Shown here in pieces: positions 1 to 5,540 of a DNA stretch of 5,540 nt. A program made the translations under genes and the position numbers. The notes under the pieces are model-generated. The model made no database searches. It was given only the letters and a program-made list of their open reading frames with translations, and was not told where the DNA came from. Position 1 is the stretch's first letter. Each line of letters begins with the position of its first letter. Source of the stretch: Bacillota bacterium (GTDB lineage: Bacteria; Bacillota; Bacilli; Paenibacillales; NBRC-103111); the NCBI GenBank assembly GCA_023391955.1, contig JAEWAA010000609.1, forward strand, positions 1 through 5,540, in the 5' to 3' direction.

Positions 1-2
1 CT

Positions 3-68
3 GCGGAGGCTACCCGGGCTGAGGCAGTTACGGTGCTGGTACGGCTGCTGAATCTGCAAGACCAATAG
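3..68 (+). CDS. C-terminal end of a protein with a terminal SLH-like motif (partial, 5' end outside window)
   Basis: Frame 3 is open from the left edge to a TAG at 66-68 and encodes 21 residues ending in EAVTVLVRLLNLQDQ. The segment ATRAEAVTVLVRLL matches the end of an S-layer homology domain, where a T-R-A-E-A block is followed by a hydrophobic helix ending in R-L-L. Such domains, often in triplicate at the C terminus, hold exported proteins to secondary cell wall polymer in Paenibacillus and relatives. The stop is followed 12 nt later by an intrinsic terminator, which supports this as a true gene end. The catalytic or structural part of the protein lies outside the window, so its function is unknown. 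Only one partial repeat is visible, so the SLH call rests on a short motif. Confidence 0.72.
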   Translation, partial: AEATRAEAVTVLVRLLNLQDQ

Positions 69-80
69 CATTCTCAATTG

Positions 81-118
81 AAGAGACTCCTTCCGCTACG
101 GCGGAGGGGGTCTTTTTT
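81..118 (+). terminator. Intrinsic terminator after the SLH-protein gene, UACG tetraloop
   Basis: Arms 84-96 and 101-113 form a 13-bp stem with two G-U pairs, closed by the loop TACG (97-100) between C96 and G101. This is the extra-stable C(UACG)G tetraloop type. A T-run at 113-118 follows directly, and the A-rich 5' flank (81-82) could extend pairing into it. It sits just after the stop at 68 and separates the upstream gene from the transporter operon. Confidence 0.9.
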
Positions 119-146
119 GGCGGCGGAACTGCTGCAACGGCTGCAT

Positions 147-251
147 AGCCCCCGGTTTCCTCCTATGGAAGTCTTTTATCGCAATAGTACATTTTCGAAA
201 AAGGGCCTGATTCCGCCTATAAAAATGTCCGGTTGTCGGAAACCGGGGGCT
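147..251. repeat. 105-bp segment bounded by perfect 14-bp inverted repeats
   Basis: Arm 147-160 (AGCCCCCGGTTTCC) is the exact reverse complement of arm 238-251. The 77-bp interior has a second nested inverted repeat, ACATTTT at 189-195 and AAAATGT at 222-228, and the palindrome TTTTCGAAAA at 192-201. The right arm also takes part in a separate small dyad, CCGGTT 229-234 with AACCGG 241-246, so two pairings compete. The GC-rich ends around an AT-rich centre resemble a small non-autonomous repeat element (MITE-like or REP-like), but no target-site duplication is evident in the flanks. It could instead be an operator pair. The inverted repeat is seen directly; its identity is inference. Confidence 0.7.
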
Positions 252-261
252 GCCACATAAT
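233..261 (+). promoter_or_regulatory. Putative sigma-A promoter of the transporter operon
   Basis: TTGTCG at 233-238 (4 of 6 to TTGACA) is followed after exactly 17 nt by CATAAT at 256-261 (5 of 6 to TATAAT). Transcription would start near 268 and leave a leader of about 40 nt before the ATG at 310. The -35 box lies inside the dyad CCGGTT-N6-AACCGG (229-246), and the spacer contains most of the right arm of the 14-bp inverted repeat. A protein bound there could therefore block polymerase. Confidence 0.6.
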
Positions 262-309
262 AAAGTCACACCGCTCGCGACGCGTAAAATTTTTGGAGGT
301 GAACGGAAT

Positions 310-1305
310 ATGAAGCAAGCGGCTGCACAAGGCGCCATCCAGGTCACACAGGCCACCGCCAAGGACCGCAGGAATACCTTATGGAAGCGGGTCCGCCGGG
401 AAAAATGGATGTTTATCTTGCTCACGCCCGGTTTATTGTACTTTCTTCTTTTCAAATATGTTCCGATGTGGGGGGTTCTGCTGGCCTTTAAAGATTATCA
501 GCCCTTCCTAGGATTTATAAAAAGCGAATGGGTAGGATTGGAGCATTTCCGTGTATTTTTCGCCAATCCCGAATTCACCATGCTGCTTGGCAACACCCTT
601 TTGCTTTCCTTATATAATTTGGTTTTTTTCTTCCCGGCTCCCATTATTCTGGCGCTGCTTCTGAATGAGGTCCGTGTAGCCTTCTTCAAACGGTTTGTCC
701 AGACCCTTGTGTATGTGCCGCACTTTATCTCCATGGTTATTGTGGCCAGCTTAACCTACGTGTTCCTGACCACTGAGGGCGGCGTAGTCAACGAATTCCT
801 GTTCCAGCAGACCGGCAGCAAAACCGACTTCCTCACCAGTCCGGACTGGTTCCGTCCCATTATCATCATCCAGACCATCTGGAAGGAATGCGGCTGGGGC
901 ACCATCATCTTCCTGGCGGCATTAGCCGGGGTAGATATGGAGCAGTATGAGGCGGCAATTATGGATGGGGCCAACCGCTGGAAACAAACCTGGCATATTA
1001 CTCTGCCGTCTATCCGCAGCACCATCGTTATCCTGCTGATCCTGCGTATGGGCAATATTTTGGACAATGGCTTTGAACAGATCTATTTGCTGCTGAACCC
1101 GCTGAACCGGCATGTGGCAGAAGTGTTCGATACCTATGTCTACATGGTGGGCATCACTCAAGGCTCCTTCAGCTACAGTACAGCCGTAGGCTTGTTCAAA
1201 TCCATTGTGGGTGTGGCTCTGGTGATGGGCACCAACTGGCTGGCCAAGAGGTTCGGCGAATCCGGCCTATATAAAGGAAGAGAGGAGACAGAGGACATTG
1301 GCTAG
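310..1305 (+). CDS. lplB: LplB-type carbohydrate ABC transporter permease
   Basis: This 331-aa inner-membrane permease forms one half of a sugar importer channel. About six hydrophobic segments are visible, near residues 34-58, 92-118, 130-154, 184-207, 236-256 and 291-311, after a basic cytoplasmic tail (RRNTLWKRVRREKW). The EAA loop that docks the ATPase is at about 211-233: E214-A-A, G220, then I230 and L232-P233. The segment LLFKYVPMWGVLLAFKDYQPF (45-65) is typical of the LplB branch of the binding-protein-dependent permeases (MalF-like). Length is normal for the family. The ATG at 310 is preceded by GGAGGTGA at 295-302 with 7-nt spacing. The stop overlaps the next permease gene by 8 nt. 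The substrate is not known: LplB is a family-level name, and such proteins handle varied oligosaccharides or sugar derivatives. Confidence 0.93.
   Translation: MKQAAAQGAIQVTQATAKDRRNTLWKRVRREKWMFILLTPGLLYFLLFKYVPMWGVLLAFKDYQPFLGFIKSEWVGLEHFRVFFANPEFTMLLGNTLLLSLYNLVFFFPAPIILALLLNEVRVAFFKRFVQTLVYVPHFISMVIVASLTYVFLTTEGGVVNEFLFQQTGSKTDFLTSPDWFRPIIIIQTIWKECGWGTIIFLAALAGVDMEQYEAAIMDGANRWKQTWHITLPSIRSTIVILLILRMGNILDNGFEQIYLLLNPLNRHVAEVFDTYVYMVGITQGSFSYSTAVGLFKSIVGVALVMGTNWLAKRFGESGLYKGREETEDIG
1281..1300 (+). promoter_or_regulatory. Ribosome binding site and TTG start of the second permease, inside the first gene
   Basis: AGAGGAGA at 1281-1288 lies 9 nt before a TTG at 1298-1300, with a further GAGG at 1291-1294 closer in. 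No ATG or GTG occurs nearby in this frame, and the peptide after the TTG matches the usual N terminus of YtcP-type permeases. TTG is therefore the likely start, giving an 8-nt overlap and probable translational coupling to the upstream permease. Confidence 0.75.
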
Positions 1306-2182
1306 ACATTACAGAACTGTACCGGGCACCGCCTTCGACATCGGCAATTACCTGTTCTTGACGTTATATGGGCTATTGGCCGTATTTCCCTTTATTTATA
1401 TTATCGCAGGCTCCTTCGCCAGCGATGCGGAGCTCACGGAACGGGCCGTATTCCTGATTCCCCAAACCTTTACGACTGCTGCGTATGAGTATATTTTTTC
1501 CACCAATATCATCATGCGGAGTGTCTGGGTTTCCATTTATATTACGGTGGTGGGCACCATCTTCAATCTGGTGTTTACCGTTACCATGGCGTATCCCCTG
1601 GCACGCAAAACGCTTCCTTGGCGCAATACGTTTCTAAACATGGTGATCTTCTCTATGCTGTTCGGCGGGGGGATGATTCCCACCTATCTGGTGATCCGGG
1701 AGCTGAATCTGCTGGACAGCCTGTGGGCGTTGATTATTCCCGGGGCCATCAGCGCCTTTAACCTGATCATCGTGAAGAATTTCTTCCAGGAGCTTCCCCC
1801 GGAGCTGGAGGAGGCGGCCCGGATTGACGGCTGTACGGAGCTGGGGCTATTATGGAAAATTGTCCTTCCTTTGTCCAAGCCGGTGCTGGCTACCTTCACC
1901 CTGTTCTATGCCGTAGGCCACTGGAACAGCTTCTTCAGCGCCCTGCTTTACATTAACAATCCGGAAAAATGGCCTTTGCAGGTTATGCTCCGGCAGATTG
2001 TTATGCTGTCCCAATCGGCGGCGGGGGATATGAGCAGCATGGACCCCAACTTTGTGAAGCCGCCTGACCAATCCATCAAAATGGCTGTTATTGTCATCGG
2101 CACGGTTCCCATTTTGCTCGTGTATCCGTTTCTCCAGAAGCATTTTGCCAAGGGAGTTATGATCGGCTCTGTGAAGGGGTAA
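1298..2182 (+). CDS. ytcP: YtcP-type carbohydrate ABC transporter permease
   Basis: This 294-aa protein is the second permease subunit, pairing with the LplB-type partner to form the channel. Hydrophobic segments lie near residues 17-40, 76-100, 112-134, 143-160, 196-216 and 262-280. The EAA loop is clear at about 170-195: L170-E-E-A-A174, R-I-D-G178, then I188-V-L-P191. The motifs GSFASDAEL (38-46), FGGGMIPTYLV (122-132) and the C-terminal KHFAKGVMIGSVKG are characteristic of the YtcP branch of MalG/UgpE-type permeases. Length matches the family. Translation starts at a TTG within the end of the upstream gene, which favours equal production of the two subunits. The substrate cannot be inferred from the permease alone. 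Confidence 0.93.
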   Translation: MARHYRTVPGTAFDIGNYLFLTLYGLLAVFPFIYIIAGSFASDAELTERAVFLIPQTFTTAAYEYIFSTNIIMRSVWVSIYITVVGTIFNLVFTVTMAYPLARKTLPWRNTFLNMVIFSMLFGGGMIPTYLVIRELNLLDSLWALIIPGAISAFNLIIVKNFFQELPPELEEAARIDGCTELGLLWKIVLPLSKPVLATFTLFYAVGHWNSFFSALLYINNPEKWPLQVMLRQIVMLSQSAAGDMSSMDPNFVKPPDQSIKMAVIVIGTVPILLVYPFLQKHFAKGVMIGSVKG

Positions 2183-2212
2183 CGGCTTGCGATAAATAGA
2201 AAGCATACCATT

Positions 2213-2232
2213 AAGGAGGTCATTGGTTTATG
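2213..2232 (+). promoter_or_regulatory. Strong ribosome binding site of the binding-protein gene
   Basis: AAGGAGGT at 2213-2220 is a near-perfect anti-16S match, 9 nt before the ATG at 2230. It is stronger than the site used by the preceding permease (TTG start), as expected because binding protein is usually needed in excess over the membrane subunits. The 47-bp gap 2183-2229 shows no terminator or convincing promoter, so the gene should be in the same operon. Confidence 0.8.
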
Positions 2233-3825
2233 CAACAGAACAAAACACAATGGAAAAAATGGCTGGCGGTAGCATCGGCAGCGTCCGTTACTGCAACGGT
2301 GCTGGCCGGCTGCGGCGGCGACTCCACAGACTCTGCAGCGAAATCGCCCCAGGCTTCGTCCGGAGCATCGGCATCGGCGGCCCCTGCCAAACCGCTGGAG
2401 CTAAGCATCATGCTTCCGGTTTTCAACACCAGCTATCCCAAGGACGGCAGCCCCGTATTGGCGGAAATCGAGAAGAAAACCAACACCAAGATCCACATTG
2501 ACTGGGTGCCCAACTCCTCCTACAACGATAAATTCAACATTACGCTGGCTTCCAGCAAGCTGCCCAGCATCATGTATGTGCCTGACAGCAAAAGCTCCAG
2601 CTTTGTGAATGCGGCCAAATCCGGGGCCTTCTGGGATGTGGCTCCGTATCTGAAGAATTACAAGAACCTGGGCCAGGCCAATCAGACCGTACTCCAAAAC
2701 TATGCTATCGACGGCAAAACCTACGGGATTTACCGGAGCCGCGCCCTGGGCCGCAACGGCATCAACTTCCGGCAGGACTGGCTGGAGAATGTAGGTTTGA
2801 CCACTCCCAAAACCATCGATGATTTCTATAATATGCTGAAGGCGTTTAAGGAAAAGGACCCGGACAAAAACGGCAAGGACGATACCTACGGCATGGTTCT
2901 GGTAAAATGGACGGGCACTTGGGCCAGCGGCTTTGACACGATCAAGCTTTGGTTCGGGGCGCCGAACAAGTGGGGCGTTGCCAACGGCGCTTTGGTGCCG
3001 GAGCATGAAACAGCGGAATACTTCGAGGCGCTGAAGTTTATGCGCAAGCTGTTCGAGGAAAAGCTGATCAACCAGGACTTCGCTGTTTATGACAGCGCCA
3101 AGTGGATTGACCCTGTTGTGAACGGCAAAGCCGGTGTGATTGTGGACGTAACGGATACTGCTGGCCGTATCGAGCAAAAAATCCATGAAGCGCTGAAGAC
3201 GGCCAATAAAGACGAGCCTAATAAGCAATTTGTGGACAATTTGATCGGCGTGGAGGGCAAAAACGGCCTGAAGGCACTTCCTACTACAGGCTATGCCGGT
3301 ATCCTGGCAATCCCGAAATCCAGTGTAAAAACCGAAGAAGAGCTGAAGCAGGTGCTTCAATTTATCGATCAGACCAACGAAGCCGAGCTGCAAACCCTGC
3401 TATATTCCGGGATCGAAGGGAAGCATTACACCAAGGACACCGACGGCTTCATCATTCCCAGCACAGAAACCGCCCTTATTGAATCAGAAGTATCCGGCTT
3501 GGGTCAAATGCTGACATACATTCCTGAAACCCGGACGCTGAAGAGCAAAAAAACCCAAACGCCGCTTTCCATCAAAACGGAAAAGCTGCAAAAGGATGCC
3601 GAGAAATACGTGGTTCCCAACCCTGCCGAGTCCTTTATCTCCAAGATTTACTCCCAAAAGGGACCGCAGCTGGATAATATCATTAACGATGCACGGATTA
3701 AGTACATTGTGGGACAATCCACGGAAGCCGATTGGAAGGCTGCAGTAGAGCTGTGGAAAAAGAGCGGTGGCGATGAGTATGTGAAGGAAATGAATGAATT
3801 GTATGCCGCTTCGCCTAAAAAATAG
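2230..3825 (+). CDS. LplA/YtcQ-type extracellular solute-binding lipoprotein
   Basis: This 531-aa protein is the membrane-anchored receptor of the importer. The N terminus is a lipoprotein signal: basic residues K5, K9 and K10, a hydrophobic core (11-24), and a lipobox L25-A-G-C28, where Cys28 would be lipidated. A Ser/Ala-rich linker (about 31-54) follows. The mature part has family-1 solute-binding features: ITLASSKLPSIMY (104-116), YGIYRSRALGRNGINFRQDWLENVGL (165-190) and TPKTIDDFYNMLKAFKEKDP (192-211). An Asp/Asn-rich loop D210-P-D-K-N-G-K-D217 resembles a calcium-binding loop often seen in this family. Aromatic residues W227, W231, W241 and W248 may line the sugar site (inference). Length fits the LplA/YtcQ group. 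The choice between the two symbols, and the ligand, cannot be settled by eye, so no symbol is given. A terminator follows 14 nt after the stop. Confidence 0.93.
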   Translation: MQQNKTQWKKWLAVASAASVTATVLAGCGGDSTDSAAKSPQASSGASASAAPAKPLELSIMLPVFNTSYPKDGSPVLAEIEKKTNTKIHIDWVPNSSYNDKFNITLASSKLPSIMYVPDSKSSSFVNAAKSGAFWDVAPYLKNYKNLGQANQTVLQNYAIDGKTYGIYRSRALGRNGINFRQDWLENVGLTTPKTIDDFYNMLKAFKEKDPDKNGKDDTYGMVLVKWTGTWASGFDTIKLWFGAPNKWGVANGALVPEHETAEYFEALKFMRKLFEEKLINQDFAVYDSAKWIDPVVNGKAGVIVDVTDTAGRIEQKIHEALKTANKDEPNKQFVDNLIGVEGKNGLKALPTTGYAGILAIPKSSVKTEEELKQVLQFIDQTNEAELQTLLYSGIEGKHYTKDTDGFIIPSTETALIESEVSGLGQMLTYIPETRTLKSKKTQTPLSIKTEKLQKDAEKYVVPNPAESFISKIYSQKGPQLDNIINDARIKYIVGQSTEADWKAAVELWKKSGGDEYVKEMNELYAASPKK

Positions 3826-3839
3826 AGCTTGCCAGAGGG

Positions 3840-3866
3840 AAAACCGTGTCCGCGACACGGTTTTTT
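3840..3866 (+). terminator. Intrinsic terminator closing the transporter operon
   Basis: Arms 3841-3850 and 3854-3863 (AAACCGTGTC and its exact reverse complement) form a 10-bp perfect stem with a CGC loop, extendable by A3840-T3864. A run of six T follows from 3861 to 3866. It begins 14 nt after the stop of the binding-protein gene, so most transcripts should end here and the regulator downstream needs its own promoter. Confidence 0.93.
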
Positions 3867-3883
3867 CTGCTGCAGGAAAATGT

Positions 3884-3989
3884 CCTAGTGTATCGGCAAA
3901 GTGCTATCAGGCGGGCAGGAGCATCAAGAAAGTGCAATTGAACAAAACAGGCCGATAAGGTATCCTAGGTAGGGTAAAAACAAGCCGAT
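3884..3989. repeat. Paired inverted motifs around the regulator promoter (possible operators)
   Basis: The left block has CCTAG (3884-3888) then TATCGGC (3891-3897). The right block has the reverse complements in mirrored order: GCCGATA (3951-3957) then CTAGG (3965-3969). A third copy of GCCGAT is at 3984-3989, between promoter and start codon. The right block overlaps the promoter spacer and -10 box. The spacing within blocks differs (2 versus 7 nt), so this may be chance; a regulator-binding role is inference. Confidence 0.35.
3938..3966 (+). promoter_or_regulatory. Putative sigma-A promoter of the regulator gene
   Basis: TTGAAC at 3938-3943 (4 of 6 to TTGACA) and TATCCT at 3961-3966 (4 of 6 to TATAAT) are separated by exactly 17 nt. 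Transcription would start near 3973, about 34 nt before the ATG at 4007. The placement after a strong terminator and before a gene on the same strand makes a promoter necessary here. The -10 box is weak, which suits low expression of a regulator. Confidence 0.5.
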
Positions 3990-4006
3990 GGCTGGTGAAT
4001 ATAACT

Positions 4007-5540
4007 ATGGGAAAGCTCTTCTCCAAGGAAACAACGTACTACCGGCAAAGTCTGCTGCTGATTCTGGTCATTGCCACTTTGCCCGGGCTTTTATTGAGCG
4101 GCCTGATGTATTGGGGGGCAGGGGGCCAAATTGAGGAGGAGCTTCATCAGCTCCATCAACAGAAGATCCATGAACGCGCCGAAACCATCGACGATACCCT
4201 CTCCCATCTGGAGATGTCCTTGGGGCATTGGGCCTTTGAACCGCAGTTTGATTATTTGCTGAACAACAAAGACTTCTGGAAGAACTACACCCAGGCATGG
4301 GATATCACCAAAACTTTGCTGGTCATTCAGAGCACCAGCGAGCTGATCGAGCGGGTGGAGCTATATCTGGAGGGATCGGACGAAGGGGGCATCCGCTTTA
4401 ATCCGGAGCATAATGTGATCGAGCAGTCCGACTTAAACGAGCAGTACATGGCGCTCTTGCGGCAGGACCGCTCCATCTTCTGGACCTATCCCGGCTCGGG
4501 CAATGCCAATAACCGGGACTTGGCGCTGATCCAGAAGGTGCCGGGGAACAGCAGCGAACCCATCGGTTTTCTGATGGTCCGCATTAATATGGACAAGCTC
4601 GGACAATTGGTGGAAACCCTCACACCGTATAATGGCGCCAAAACCCTGCTGGTGCGGGAGGACGGCGGCATTATTATCGGTACCGGCGTCGGGGAGAAGG
4701 ATGAGCCGTTTGTTGCGGATATGATCCGGGATATTCAAGCCCGGAGCTCTGAGGAAGGACTCTATTTCAGCAATTGGCAAGGCAGCAAATATTCCGTCAC
4801 CTATGACCGGTTCTCCGAGCTGATTAACCACTGGGGGTATATTTCGGCGGCTCCCATCCGTTCCATCACGACGCCGCTGCTGTCCATCTCCAAGCTGATT
4901 ATTATCGTCAGTCTCATCGGCCTTCTGCTGGCGGTGTCCCTGGCCTGGCTGGCGTCCCGGCGGATTTACTCCCCCATCGGCAAGCTGGTGCGGATGCTGG
5001 GCGGTGAAAAAAGCGGAACGGCCGTCAAGGATATCGATGAATTTTCGCTGATCAACCAGCGTTGGCAGGCCTTGAACCGGGAGAACAACTCCCTGCAGAC
5101 CAAGCTGAAGCATGAGCTGCCCCACTTAAAGGAAAGCTTCCTGCAGCAGCTGATCCAAGGGTACCTGTACCGGTATTCGGGCCAGGAGCTAATAAACCGC
5201 TTCAGCCAATACGGCGGGAATGTGGAGCAGGGGATTTTCACTGTTGTTTATCTCCAATTGATCGGCTTCGACCGGTTGATGGACCGGTTCAACAAGGGGG
5301 ATGAGGGGCTTGTCACCTTTGCCGCCTGCAATATTATTGAGGAAATCACCGCCGGGAATCTGGATCAGGGGTATGTCATCAACTTCCATGATTTGTCCAT
5401 TGCCGTTCTGATTGTGGAGCGGGGCACCCACCAGCGGGACCGGATCTATTCGGTATGCCGCGAGGTTACCCAAACCATCAACGGGATTCTGCGGATGCGG
5501 GCTACAGTGGTCATTGGCCCCACAACGGACCATATTACCC
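4007..5540 (+). CDS. Membrane-anchored AraC-type transcriptional regulator with extracytoplasmic sensor (partial, 3' end outside window)
   Basis: The frame is open from an ATG at 4007 to the right edge (511 codons) with no stop. GGTGA at 3994-3998 gives an 8-nt spaced ribosome binding site. Segments in order: first membrane helix about 15-36; an extracytoplasmic region about 37-290 of dCache-like size, ending in HWGYISAAPI (275-284), a typical close of such sensors; second helix about 295-317; a HAMP-like juxtamembrane stretch from about 318 (RRIYSPIGKLVRML); then LKHELPHLKESFLQQLIQGY (367-386) and the start of a degenerate GGDEF-like region from about 405. This matches the large Paenibacillus regulators, usually about 750 aa, that end in an AraC helix-turn-helix. 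The DNA-binding domain is not in view, so the AraC assignment rests on architecture. A sensor kinase is the main alternative, but no histidine-kinase box is seen after the HAMP-like region. It probably controls the adjacent importer in response to a sugar. Confidence 0.82.
   Translation, partial: MGKLFSKETTYYRQSLLLILVIATLPGLLLSGLMYWGAGGQIEEELHQLHQQKIHERAETIDDTLSHLEMSLGHWAFEPQFDYLLNNKDFWKNYTQAWDITKTLLVIQSTSELIERVELYLEGSDEGGIRFNPEHNVIEQSDLNEQYMALLRQDRSIFWTYPGSGNANNRDLALIQKVPGNSSEPIGFLMVRINMDKLGQLVETLTPYNGAKTLLVREDGGIIIGTGVGEKDEPFVADMIRDIQARSSEEGLYFSNWQGSKYSVTYDRFSELINHWGYISAAPIRSITTPLLSISKLIIIVSLIGLLLAVSLAWLASRRIYSPIGKLVRMLGGEKSGTAVKDIDEFSLINQRWQALNRENNSLQTKLKHELPHLKESFLQQLIQGYLYRYSGQELINRFSQYGGNVEQGIFTVVYLQLIGFDRLMDRFNKGDEGLVTFAACNIIEEITAGNLDQGYVINFHDLSIAVLIVERGTHQRDRIYSVCREVTQTINGILRMRATVVIGPTTDHIT

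Larger units (their letters stand above)
119..309. other. Intergenic regulatory region, no gene seen
   Basis: Between the terminator and the first permease gene there is no convincing coding frame. The stretch holds the 105-bp inverted-repeat segment (147-251), a sigma-A-like promoter (233-261), a short leader rich in CG-containing palindromes (TCGCGA 275-280, ACGCGT 280-285), and the ribosome binding site GGAGGTGA at 295-302. Open frames crossing it on either strand run through the terminator hairpin and lack a credible start signal. Confidence 0.7.

Noticed and set aside
218..223. TATAAA as an alternative -10 box
   Set aside because: The position 17 nt upstream (195-200) reads TCGAAA, a poor -35 box. 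The TTGTCG-17-CATAAT pair is much better.
147..251. CRISPR, riboswitch or T-box in the transporter leader
   Set aside because: There is no set of spaced direct repeats. The predicted transcript start near 268 leaves only about 40 nt of leader, too short for the known riboswitch or T-box folds, and the inverted-repeat segment lacks a terminator-like T-run.
78..260. Short + strand frame of 60 codons, and an overlapping minus-strand frame from 96 to 455
   Set aside because: Both run through the terminator hairpin and the inverted-repeat segment, with no ribosome binding site for the + frame. The minus frame also overlaps the start of the permease gene.
2401..3393. Long minus-strand open frame (330 codons) inside the binding-protein gene
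   Set aside because: It lies wholly opposite a well-supported lipoprotein gene. Its translation has no recognisable motif, and it arises from the codon bias of the sense gene.
3988..4118. ATG at 3988 as an alternative start for the regulator
   Set aside because: It is in another frame and meets a stop after about 40 codons. The ATG at 4007 has a good GGTGA site and opens the 511-codon frame.
4433..5125. Minus-strand open frame of 230 codons opposite the regulator
   Set aside because: The sense strand is an uninterrupted 511-codon frame with clear membrane and sensor features. The antisense product is rich in G, Q, D and P with no domain signal.

Overview
The window reads as a carbohydrate ABC-importer locus from a low-to-mid GC Gram-positive bacterium, most likely Paenibacillus or a close relative. 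The reasons are strong AGGAGG-type ribosome binding sites, a TTG start, a lipoprotein solute-binding protein, an upstream gene that ends in an S-layer homology (SLH) motif, and above all the LplB / YtcP / LplA-type transporter trio beside a large membrane-anchored regulator of the kind that usually ends in an AraC helix-turn-helix. All genes lie on the + strand. The organism is inferred from these features, not from a database match.

Layout. Positions 3-68 are the last 21 codons of a gene whose other part lies outside the window; it is followed by an intrinsic terminator with a UACG tetraloop (81-118). Positions 119-309 hold no gene, but contain a 105-bp segment bounded by perfect 14-bp inverted repeats (147-251). 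A sigma-A-like promoter (233-261) uses the right arm of that repeat as part of its spacer. Next come two permease genes overlapping by 8 nt (310-1305 and 1298-2182), then a 531-aa lipoprotein binding protein (2230-3825) and a strong terminator (3840-3866). After a 140-bp regulatory gap with its own promoter (3938-3966), a regulator gene starts at 4007 and runs off the right edge with 511 codons visible.

How it works together. The lipoprotein captures a sugar or oligosaccharide outside the membrane and passes it to the two-permease channel. No ATPase gene is present, which is normal for this family, where a shared MsmX-type ATPase encoded elsewhere usually powers the importer. The downstream regulator has two membrane segments around an extracytoplasmic sensor region and a cytoplasmic part. 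It probably senses a ligand or the loaded binding protein and controls the transporter or neighbouring genes. The substrate cannot be read from this sequence.

Most of the window is a known type of system. The parts least explained by known families are the inverted-repeat element that abuts the transporter promoter and the paired motifs around the regulator promoter.
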